From NCBI GenBank assembly GCA_002695065.1, contig NZNW01000111.1, forward strand, positions 1 to 46,987: a stretch of 46,987 nt of DNA, read 5' to 3'. The position numbers were made by a program, and so were the translations under genes. The notes beneath the pieces were generated by a model. It had not been told where the DNA came from, did no database searches, and saw only the letters and a list, made by a program, of their open reading frames with translations. Of the stretch, positions 1 through 6,655 are shown in pieces (within the stretch, counting starts at the first letter, position 1; every line of letters begins with the position of its first letter). The stretch is from Salinicola sp. (GTDB lineage: Bacteria > Pseudomonadota > Gammaproteobacteria > Pseudomonadales > Halomonadaceae).

Positions 1-816
1 TACGTGATCCTGTTCGGCGCCATCGCCGGCCTGCCGGCCATGATCATCGCCGGACCGCTGTTCGGGCGCTGGATCGCCAAGCGCATCGATGCACGAATCC
101 CCGACTACATGGAGCTGCCGAAGAACGATGTCGATACCACCGGTCTGCCCAGCTTCAAGCTGATCCTGTCGATCATCCTGCTGCCGCTGGCGCTGATCGT
201 GCTCAACACCGTTTCCGGCGTGATCCTGGCGGAAGATAGCCCGGTCCTGGCCGCCCTGACCTTCCTCGGCCACCCGTTCGTGGCGCTGACGCTGGCCACG
301 CTGCTTGCCTTCACGCTGCTGGGCACCCGCCGCGGCATGAAGCGGGAGCAGGTCATGGAAGTCGCCACCAAGGCGCTGGAGCCGGCCGGCATCATCATTC
401 TGGTCACCGGTGCCGGCGGCGTGTTCAAGCAGGTGCTGATCGATTCCGGCGTGGGCGAAGTGATGGGCAACATCATGGCCGAAAGCGCCCTGCCGCCGAT
501 CCTGCTGGCGTTTTTGATCTCCACCGCGGTCCGTGTGATCCAGGGCTCGGCCACCGTCGCGATGATCACCGCCGCCGGCCTGATGGCCCCGGTGATCACC
601 ACGCTCAATCTCGACGGCCCGGTGCTCGGCCTGCTGGTCATCGCGATCGCTTCCGGCGCCACGGTGCTGAGCCACGTCAACGACTCCGGCTTCTGGCTGG
701 TCAACCGCTACTTCGGTCTGACCGAGGCGCAGACGCTCAAGAGCTGGACGGTGATGGAGACGATCATCGGCCTGACGGGGCTGGTGATGGCGCTGATCGT
801 CGGCCTGTTCGTCTGA
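1..816 (+). CDS. Gluconate:H+ symporter, GntP/GntT family (3' part only)
   Basis: The reading frame is open from the first base of the window, so the N-terminal part of the protein lies upstream; 271 codons remain. The product is an inner-membrane permease of the gluconate/GntP family, which imports gluconate or related sugar acids with protons. The visible part has about six hydrophobic segments. It also has the family hallmarks TGAGGVFKQVLIDSGVG (about residue 137 of the fragment), GSATVAMITAAG, and near the end SHVNDSGFW followed by YFGLTEAQTLKSWTVMETI, which match the C-terminal third of E. coli GntT/GntP. Exact substrate cannot be told from this fragment. The gene converges on cca, with a strong hairpin between them. 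Confidence 0.9.
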   Translation, partial: YVILFGAIAGLPAMIIAGPLFGRWIAKRIDARIPDYMELPKNDVDTTGLPSFKLILSIILLPLALIVLNTVSGVILAEDSPVLAALTFLGHPFVALTLATLLAFTLLGTRRGMKREQVMEVATKALEPAGIIILVTGAGGVFKQVLIDSGVGEVMGNIMAESALPPILLAFLISTAVRVIQGSATVAMITAAGLMAPVITTLNLDGPVLGLLVIAIASGATVLSHVNDSGFWLVNRYFGLTEAQTLKSWTVMETIIGLTGLVMALIVGLFV

Positions 817-841
817 CCCGCGACTCGGCCATGAAACGCAT

Positions 842-874
842 GACGCCCGCTGCGGGGTTCCCGCAGCGGGCGTC
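842..874. terminator. Bidirectional terminator-like hairpin between the permease gene and cca
   Basis: A perfect 15-bp inverted repeat (842-856 with 860-874) encloses a 3-nt loop, 25 bp after the permease stop and 39 bp beyond the cca stop on the other strand. There is no long T-run on either side, so it would be a strong stem with a weak U-tract. Its position between convergent genes suggests shared termination. Confidence 0.65.
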
Positions 875-913
875 CTGGTCTCCAGCACCGTCGACCGACA
901 CGTCGAAGGCTCG

Positions 914-2068
914 CTAGCGGCGCGTGTCCAGCGCTTCCCGCACCGTCGCTTGCCGACGCCGGGAGAGCTCCTTGCCCAGCGCCGGTCCACGAAACCCCTC
1001 GTCGAGCAGCGCTTTGGGCAGGATCTGGGAGGCCAGCCGCCAGGCCAGCGCCAGATCGTCCGCCAGTTCGCCATCGTCGTGGGCGATCAGGGCCAGCAGC
1101 GGCGTGACGCGCTCGGGCCGTCGCCAGGCGTCGATCCCGTCCAGCCAGGCCATGATCGCGCCGGCACGATCTTCGGCGTCACCGGGCCGCAGATCATCGA
1201 TGCGGAGACGCAACCGGCGGGACAGGGCCGCCAGCCGCATGGCATCCCGAAAGGCGTTGGGCGCCTTGACGGCATCGTTGAGCCGCGCTTGCTCATCGTC
1301 CTCGAGGTGCTCGCCGAGCCGCGCCCAGCGCCATAGCGCCACGCTGTGGGACGCGGATTCGTCGGGGACGGGCGCGAGTCGCGCCAACACCTCGGGTAGC
1401 GATGGCGTCGCCAGCGACGGCATCAGCACCGCCAACGCCCCGCAGGTCTCCAGCGTCTGGAAATAGGCGGAAGGGTCGGCTTCGCCCAGCGCCTTGTGCG
1501 TCTCCGTCCACACCCGCTCGGCGACCAGGTACTGCATTTCGCCGCTCTCGGTGAGCTGGCGCATCAGCGCCATCGTCTCCGCGACGATGGTGAAACCGAG
1601 CTTGCGGTAACGCGCCAGGAAACGCGCCGCGCGCAACACCCGCAACGGATCCTCGACGAAGGCGGCCGAGACATGCCGGAGCCTCCTGGCCGCAAGATCG
1701 GCGGCACCGCCATAGGGGTCGACCAGTTCGCCGTCCGGGGTCTCGGCCATGGCATTGATGGTGAAATCCCGCCGCGCCAGATCGGCTTCCAGCGTCACGT
1801 CGGGGCTGGCGTGGACCTCGAACCCGGTGTAGCCGTGCCCCTGCTTGCGCTCGGTGCGCGCCAGCGCGTACTCCTCGTGGGTATCGGGGTGCAGGAAGAC
1901 GGGGAAGTCGCGACCGACGGACTTGAAGCCGCGCAGGCGCATCGCTTCCGGCGTGGCGCCGACCACCACCCAGTCGCGATCGCCCACCGGCCAGCCCAGG
2001 CGGGCGTCGCGCACGGCGCCGCCCACCAGGTAGACCTCCAGTCCGTCGAGACGGGGATCGGGGGGCAT
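914..2068 (-). CDS. cca: CCA-adding tRNA nucleotidyltransferase without HD domain
   Basis: Adds or repairs the 3' CCA of tRNAs in the cytoplasm. The N-terminal class II nucleotidyltransferase domain is clear: GGAVRD at residues 16-21, the metal-binding pair D30/D32 in GDRDWVVVG, the run [22 protein letters not shown], then [16 protein letters not shown]. The protein has 384 residues from the ATG at 2068; a TTG two codons upstream (2074) is an alternative. E. coli Cca is 412 residues and carries an HD phosphohydrolase domain after residue ~225. Here that stretch is replaced by a shorter sequence without the HD motif, while the C-terminal end ([10 protein letters not shown], then [15 protein letters not shown]) is retained. 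The phosphatase/phosphodiesterase activities known from E. coli Cca are therefore probably absent. It is the last gene of a long minus-strand series, just after glpE. Confidence 0.93.
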   Translation of the reverse strand: MPPDPRLDGLEVYLVGGAVRDARLGWPVGDRDWVVVGATPEAMRLRGFKSVGRDFPVFLHPDTHEEYALARTERKQGHGYTGFEVHASPDVTLEADLARRDFTINAMAETPDGELVDPYGGAADLAARRLRHVSAAFVEDPLRVLRAARFLARYRKLGFTIVAETMALMRQLTESGEMQYLVAERVWTETHKALGEADPSAYFQTLETCGALAVLMPSLATPSLPEVLARLAPVPDESASHSVALWRWARLGEHLEDDEQARLNDAVKAPNAFRDAMRLAALSRRLRLRIDDLRPGDAEDRAGAIMAWLDGIDAWRRPERVTPLLALIAHDDGELADDLALAWRLASQILPKALLDEGFRGPALGKELSRRRQATVREALDTRR

Positions 2069-2086
2069 GCTCAAGGCTCGCCGCCG

Positions 2087-2413
2087 TTATCGTTCGACAT
2101 GTTCGGGCCGCCGATGCGCCCAGTCCACGAACCCGCCGTCCAGGCTGTAGACCTCGTCGAAGCCCTGCCCGGCAAGCCAGGAGGCGGCTTGTTGACTGGA
2201 GTGCCCGTGATAGCAGACCACCACCACGGGCGTGTCGCTGGGCGTCTTGTCCACCAGCTCCGCCACCGTGGTGTTGTCGAGATGCCGGCTGCCGGGAATA
2301 TGGCCCTGGGCGAAACTCATGGGATCGCGAATGTCGACGAGCTTGAGCGAGCGTCCTTCGCTCAGCCACTGCGCCAGCGTCGTCGGGTCGAGATGGGCGA
2401 AAGACTGGGTCAT
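2087..2413 (-). CDS. glpE: Rhodanese-like thiosulfate sulfurtransferase GlpE
   Basis: A single-domain rhodanese of 108 residues, the usual GlpE length. It transfers sulfane sulfur from thiosulfate to an acceptor such as cyanide or a thioredoxin. The active-site loop CYHGHSS has its catalytic cysteine at residue 67, and the flanking VDIRDPMSFAQGHIPGS and YSLDGGFVDW motifs match E. coli GlpE closely. A good ribosome binding site (AGGAGTG) precedes the ATG. It lies 59 bp downstream of apaH and 18 bp upstream of cca on the same strand. It is thus an addition to the lptD-apaH operon rather than sitting beside glpG/glpR as in enterobacteria. Confidence 0.9.
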   Translation of the reverse strand: MTQSFAHLDPTTLAQWLSEGRSLKLVDIRDPMSFAQGHIPGSRHLDNTTVAELVDKTPSDTPVVVVCYHGHSSQQAASWLAGQGFDEVYSLDGGFVDWAHRRPEHVER

Positions 2414-2472
2414 GAATCACTCCTGAGAAGCGTTGGCTGAGCGAACGGAAGCGGAACCACTCACCGGTCTGC

Positions 2473-3282
2473 CTACCTGGACGGCTCCGAGATCCGCTCG
2501 CCGCTGTCGAGATCGAGGGCGGTCAGTGAGCCTCCCCATACGCAGCCGGTATCCAGCGCTTGCGCATCGACCCTGGCCCCCGGGGTATGCCCCTCCAGCG
2601 CGGCCCAATGGCCGAACAGCAGCGTCAGGCCGTCGGCGCGGGGATAGGTGAACCAGGGGGCGTAACCCTCGGGCGCGCTGTCCAGCCCTTCCTTGGCGGC
2701 AAAATCCAGCGTGCCGTCAGCGGCGATGAAGCGCATGCGGGTGAACACGTTGACGATGGCCCGGATGCGATCCATGCCGGCCAGGTCGGGCTCGAAACGA
2801 GCCGGGCGATTGCCGTACATCACGTTCAGGAAAGCATCCACATCGTCTGACCGCAACACCGCTTCCGCCTCCGCCGCCAACTCGTTCGCCTGGGCGAGCG
2901 ACCACTGCGGCGGCAGCCCGGCATGGGTCATCACGCAGCCGCGCTCGGCGTCGTCGACCAGCAGCGGCTGGTGCCGCAGCCATTCGAGCATTTCGTGCCG
3001 GTCCGGCGCCTCGAGAATGTCGCTCAGGGTATCGTTGCGCTTGAGCTTGCCATGGCCCCGCGCGACGGCCAGCAGGTGGAGGTCGTGGTTGCCAAGCACC
3101 ACGCTGGCGGCGCCGTCCAGCGCGACGCTCCTGCGCAGGCAGCCAAGCGAATCGGGGCCACGATTGACCAGGTCGCCGACCAGCCACAGCCGGTCCCGGG
3201 AGGGCGAGAAGTCGAGCCGCTCGAGCAGGGCTTCGAATTCGGCGTAACAGCCCTGCAGGTCGCCGATTGCGTAGGTCGCCAT
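2473..3282 (-). CDS. apaH: Symmetrical bis(5'-nucleosyl)-tetraphosphatase
   Basis: Hydrolyses Ap4A symmetrically to two ADP; it limits alarmone Ap4A and removes Np4-type RNA caps in E. coli. The metallophosphatase motifs are in order: GDLQG (residues 7-11), GDLVNRGPDS (about 36-45) and GNHD (64-67), followed by the histidine-containing MTHAGLPPQW. The 269 residues match the family. It is the final gene of the classic lptD-surA-pdxA-rsmA-apaG-apaH order. The 84-bp gap to apaG holds an 8-bp inverted repeat (3305-3312 with 3332-3339) that could fold in the mRNA; it lacks a T-run. Confidence 0.95.
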   Translation of the reverse strand: MATYAIGDLQGCYAEFEALLERLDFSPSRDRLWLVGDLVNRGPDSLGCLRRSVALDGAASVVLGNHDLHLLAVARGHGKLKRNDTLSDILEAPDRHEMLEWLRHQPLLVDDAERGCVMTHAGLPPQWSLAQANELAAEAEAVLRSDDVDAFLNVMYGNRPARFEPDLAGMDRIRAIVNVFTRMRFIAADGTLDFAAKEGLDSAPEGYAPWFTYPRADGLTLLFGHWAALEGHTPGARVDAQALDTGCVWGGSLTALDLDSGERISEPSR

Positions 3283-3366
3283 GCGCTTCCTCGTGTTGGT
3301 GGTGCCGCCGCAGGCCGCGATTCGATGCCGGTGCGGCGGCGGACGTGAACGCCGATCGCTCGCCGC

Positions 3367-3750
3367 TCAGTGGACCTGATTGGGGCCCGCCAGACGAAAC
3401 GGCGCGATGGCGACATCGAAGGTGGCCTGGCTGGACAGGTCGATACAGGTGTAACTGCCCTGCATGACACCGACGGGACATTCGATCACCGCACGACTGG
3501 TATAGCGAAAGCTGTGCCCGGCAGTGATCGTCGGCTGCTTGCCGACCACCCCGTTGCCGCGCACCTCCTGCACCTTGCCGTGGCCCTGGGTGATCTTCCA
3601 GTAACGCGACAGCAGCTGCACGCTGCGGTCGGAGTGATTGTGCACGGTCACCGTGTAGCTGAACACGAACCGGTTGTCGCCGGGCGACGATTCGTCCTCG
3701 CGAAACGCCGGCTCGATGTCGACGGTGACGGCGGGTGATCTCTCGCTCAT
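3367..3750 (-). CDS. apaG: ApaG, DUF525 protein
   Basis: A small all-beta protein of 127 residues (E. coli 125). The fibronectin-III-like ApaG fold is recognisable from FVFSYTVTVHNHSD, LLSRYWKITQGHGK, VQEVRGNGVVGKQP and GVMQGSYTCID. The biochemical role is not firmly known: the domain is also found in eukaryotic F-box and PDIP38 proteins. The reading frame continues upstream without a stop, but the ATG at 3750 is chosen because the ApaG family starts here. That ATG overlaps the rsmA stop codon by 4 bp (ATGA), which implies translational coupling. Confidence 0.93.
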   Translation of the reverse strand: MSERSPAVTVDIEPAFREDESSPGDNRFVFSYTVTVHNHSDRSVQLLSRYWKITQGHGKVQEVRGNGVVGKQPTITAGHSFRYTSRAVIECPVGVMQGSYTCIDLSSQATFDVAIAPFRLAGPNQVH

Positions 3751-4595
3751 GAACTCTCCTCCGTCGCGGAAGAACTCTCCGGCCGGTGGCCCGTGAGATG
3801 GTTGCTGATGGCGACCAGCTCCTCGACCCGCAGTGTCTGGGGACGGCGGCCGGGATCGATCCCCAGCGCCGCCAGCGCCTCCGCATCGATCATCCCCTTG
3901 AGATTGTTGCGCAGGGTCTTGCGCCGCTGGCCGAACGCCTCCCTCACCACGTCGGCAAAATGGGCCTCGTCCAGGGCCGGTGAAGGCGGCTCGGCATAGG
4001 GCGTCAGGCGAACGATCGCCGAGTCCACCTTGGGCTGCGGCACGAAGGCACCGGGCGGCACCACGAACAGCGACTCGACCGCGCAGTGATACTGGGTCAT
4101 CACCGACAGCCGCCCCCAATCGGGTCCGCCGGGCTCGGCGGCGAGGCGCTCGACGACCTCCTTCTGCAGCATGAAGTGCATGTCCAGGATGGCGCCGCGG
4201 GCCTTCAGCAGGTGGAAGATCAACGGCGTCGAGATGTTGTAGGGGAGATTGCCGATCACCCGCAGCGGGCGTCCATCCTGTCGGGACAGCTCGTGAAAAT
4301 CGAACTTGAGCGCATCCCCCTCGTGAATCGTGAACTCGGGATAGTCGTAGAACTGTACCCGCAGGCCGGGAATCAGATCGCGATCCAGCTCGATCACCTC
4401 CAGCGCACCGGCAGCCTCGAGTATCGGCCCGGTCAGCGCGCCCTGGCCGGGGCCGATCTCGACCAGGCGATCGCCGCCACGCGGACCGATGGCCCGCACG
4501 ATGCGCGAGATCACCCCGACGTCGCGGAGGAAGTTCTGGCCGAACCGTTTCCGGGCACGAGGCATCGGTGAACGATCGGAGGAGCGTGTAGCCAT
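3747..4595 (-). CDS. rsmA: 16S rRNA (adenine1518/1519-N6)-dimethyltransferase RsmA (KsgA)
   Basis: Dimethylates A1518 and A1519 of 16S rRNA late in 30S assembly; its loss gives kasugamycin resistance in E. coli. The sequence shows RKRFGQNFL (residues 15-23), the SAM-binding VEIGPGQGALT (45-55), the acidic ELDRDL, EGDAL, and the catalytic NLPYN (116-120), plus QKEVVERL and the C-terminal FGQRRKTLRNNL. Length is 282 residues. The start at 4595 has AAGGAA about 10 nt upstream; an internal ATG at codon 11 is an alternative. pdxA lies 15 bp upstream, and apaG overlaps by 4 bp. Confidence 0.96.
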   Translation of the reverse strand: MATRSSDRSPMPRARKRFGQNFLRDVGVISRIVRAIGPRGGDRLVEIGPGQGALTGPILEAAGALEVIELDRDLIPGLRVQFYDYPEFTIHEGDALKFDFHELSRQDGRPLRVIGNLPYNISTPLIFHLLKARGAILDMHFMLQKEVVERLAAEPGGPDWGRLSVMTQYHCAVESLFVVPPGAFVPQPKVDSAIVRLTPYAEPPSPALDEAHFADVVREAFGQRRKTLRNNLKGMIDAEALAALGIDPGRRPQTLRVEELVAISNHLTGHRPESSSATEESS

Positions 4596-4610
4596 GAAAA
4601 AAGGATTCCT

Positions 4611-5618
4611 TCAGTGAGCGCGGGCGGTCATCTGCCGAGCCACCTGGAGTGCGACCCGGAGGCTCCCCACATCGGCCAGGCCGGTGCCGGCGAGATCCAG
4701 GGCGGTACCGTGATCGACAGAGGTGCGAACCATTCCCAGGCCCAGCGTGATATTGGCGGCCTGCCCGAATCCGGCGTACTTGAGCACCGGCAGGCCCTGA
4801 TCGTGATACATCGCCAGCACGGCATCGGCGTGATCGAGATGACGGGGCGTGAACAGCGTGTCCGCCGGTAGAGGCCCCACCAGATCGAGGCCCTCGTCGC
4901 GCAGCCGATCCAGCGCCGGCGTGATGACTTCGATCTCCTCGCGCCCCAGGTGCCCGTCCTCCCCGGCGTGGGGGTTGAGCCCGCAGACGAGGATCCGGGG
5001 CGAGGCGATGGCGAAGCGCCGGTTCAGCTCTGCCGCCAGGACCCGGATGACGCGCATCAGGCCGGCTTCGGTGATCGCCTCGGCCACCCTAGAGAGCGGC
5101 AGGTGGGTGGTCGCCAGCGCTACCCGCAGTGGCCTGGAAGTGCGTTCGGTGGAGAGCATCATCACCACCTCCTCGACACCGCAGGCGTCGCGAAGATACT
5201 CGGTATGGCCGGTGAAGCCGGGATACCCGCCCTCGATGATCGCGCCCTTGTGCAGCGGCGCCGTCACCATGGCGTCGGCCGTTCCCCGCCTACAGGCCTC
5301 GATGGCCACGTCCAGCGTCTTCAGTACGTAGCCGGCGTTGGCGGGGTCCAGCCGGCCAGGCATCGAGGGCTTCGCCAGCGGTACCGGCCAGACCGGCAGC
5401 CGGCCGGCGGTGGGCGCAGGCAGCCTCGCTCCCGGATCGATGATGTCCAGCTCGACCGGCCAGCCCAGCACCCGGGCACGCTCGGCCAGCAGCGCCGGGT
5501 CCCCCACGGCAACCACCGTCGCCGCCAGTTGCTGCCAGTCCCGGGCCGCCGCAAGCGCCAGCTCGGGGCCGATGCCGGCCGGTTCGCCGGTGGTCAGTGC
5601 CAATACCGGCGAGGCCAT
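4611..5618 (-). CDS. pdxA: 4-hydroxythreonine-4-phosphate dehydrogenase
   Basis: Catalyses the NAD-dependent oxidation of 4-phosphohydroxy-L-threonine in the DXP-dependent route to pyridoxal phosphate. Motifs include TTGEPAGIGPE at the N-terminus, TAPLHKGAI and GHTEYLRD (metal/substrate histidines), CGLNPHAGEDGHLG, GPLPADTLF, and YHDQGLPVLKYAGFGQAANITLGL near the C-terminus. Length is 335 residues, typical for the family. The ATG overlaps the surA stop by one base (TGATG), so the two are translationally coupled as in enterobacteria. Confidence 0.96.
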   Translation of the reverse strand: MASPVLALTTGEPAGIGPELALAAARDWQQLAATVVAVGDPALLAERARVLGWPVELDIIDPGARLPAPTAGRLPVWPVPLAKPSMPGRLDPANAGYVLKTLDVAIEACRRGTADAMVTAPLHKGAIIEGGYPGFTGHTEYLRDACGVEEVVMMLSTERTSRPLRVALATTHLPLSRVAEAITEAGLMRVIRVLAAELNRRFAIASPRILVCGLNPHAGEDGHLGREEIEVITPALDRLRDEGLDLVGPLPADTLFTPRHLDHADAVLAMYHDQGLPVLKYAGFGQAANITLGLGMVRTSVDHGTALDLAGTGLADVGSLRVALQVARQMTARAH

Positions 5619-6577
5619 CAGCCGTTGTCGAGACGATTGTCGATGTAGGCGCTGGCGCGAATTTCCTGTGTCCAGGCTTCCAGCTCGTCATTGACCTTGC
5701 GCTGGAAGATCGCCTGGCTCGCCTGCTCCCGGGTCATCTTTGCGCTGTCGCCACCACGGGTGTCGATCAGCTTGACCAGGTGAAACCCGCTGGGGCTGCG
5801 AATCGGCTCGCTGACTTCCCCCTTGGACAGCTCCGGGATCACGTCGGCGAAGATGGTGGGAATCTGTGCCGCCTGGCGCCAACCGAGATCGCCCCCCTGC
5901 AGCGCCTGCGCATCATCGGACTCGGCCACGGCCAGCTGCTGGAAGTCAGCGCCACCCTGCAGTTGCTGATAGAGCTTCTGCGCCTCGTCCTGTGCCTGGG
6001 TGACCTGATCCGGCGTCGGTGACTGCGGCACGGCAATCAGAATCTGGGCGAGGTGGTAGGCGACATTGCTGTTCTCGCCACGCTGCGCCAGAAAACGATC
6101 GACTTCACGATCGGACACCGTGACTCTGCTGGCGACCCGGTCCTGCTGCACCTGTCGAATCAGCAGCTCACGACGCACCTGTTCACGCACTCCCGCCAGG
6201 GTCTGGCCCTGCTGCTCCAGCGTGTTCGCGAACTCGTCCAGACTCATGCCGTTGTTCTGGGCGATGCCGCGCATGGTGCTGTTGAGCTGGGTCTCGTCGA
6301 TGCTCAGCTTGGCATCCTCGGCCATCTGCAACTCGATCTGCTCGGTGATCATGCGGTCCAGCACCTGACGCTCCAGCGCCCGCTCCGGCGGCATCTGGAT
6401 GTTGTTGGCCTGGAGCTGGTCGCGCGCCTGGGCGACCCGCTGTTCGAGCTGGCTTTGCATGATGGCATCGTCGTTGACCACGGCGACGATACGATCCAGC
6501 GGCACCACCTCCGCCATCGCCGACAATGGCGACAGCAGCATTACCAGCGCCAGGGGGATCCATACTCTAGGACGCAT
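5618..6577 (-). CDS. surA: SurA-type periplasmic chaperone with a single parvulin domain
   Basis: SurA escorts unfolded outer-membrane proteins, including LptD, across the periplasm. The start at 6577 is chosen because it gives a signal peptide (MRPRVWIPLALVM... ending near SAMA) and a GAGAGG ribosome site; the frame continues 18 codons upstream. The N-terminal chaperone region (about residues 22-150, DRIVAVVNDDAIMQSQLEQR) is followed by one parvulin domain (about 170-275), then the C-terminal helix (FQRKVNDELEAWTQEIRASAYI). The protein has 319 residues against about 430 in E. coli and Pseudomonas. By alignment the retained domain corresponds to E. coli P1 (catalytically inactive there), while the active P2 is missing. 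Confidence 0.9.
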   Translation of the reverse strand: MRPRVWIPLALVMLLSPLSAMAEVVPLDRIVAVVNDDAIMQSQLEQRVAQARDQLQANNIQMPPERALERQVLDRMITEQIELQMAEDAKLSIDETQLNSTMRGIAQNNGMSLDEFANTLEQQGQTLAGVREQVRRELLIRQVQQDRVASRVTVSDREVDRFLAQRGENSNVAYHLAQILIAVPQSPTPDQVTQAQDEAQKLYQQLQGGADFQQLAVAESDDAQALQGGDLGWRQAAQIPTIFADVIPELSKGEVSEPIRSPSGFHLVKLIDTRGGDSAKMTREQASQAIFQRKVNDELEAWTQEIRASAYIDNRLDNG

Positions 6578-6602
6578 GCCTACCTCTCTTGCTTGATGGA
6601 AA

Positions 6603-6623
6603 GGCGAGCCGTTCGGGCTCGCC
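6603..6623 (-). terminator. Attenuator-like hairpin between lptD and surA
   Basis: An 8-bp perfect stem (6603-6610 with 6616-6623) with a 5-nt loop lies in the 78-bp gap after the lptD stop. On the minus strand it is followed by only three Ts (CTTTCC). It could act as a partial terminator or as an mRNA-processing structure that sets the lptD:surA ratio. Confidence 0.4.
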
Positions 6624-6655
6624 GTGAACATGGATTGATCGGAACAGCCGCTTCG

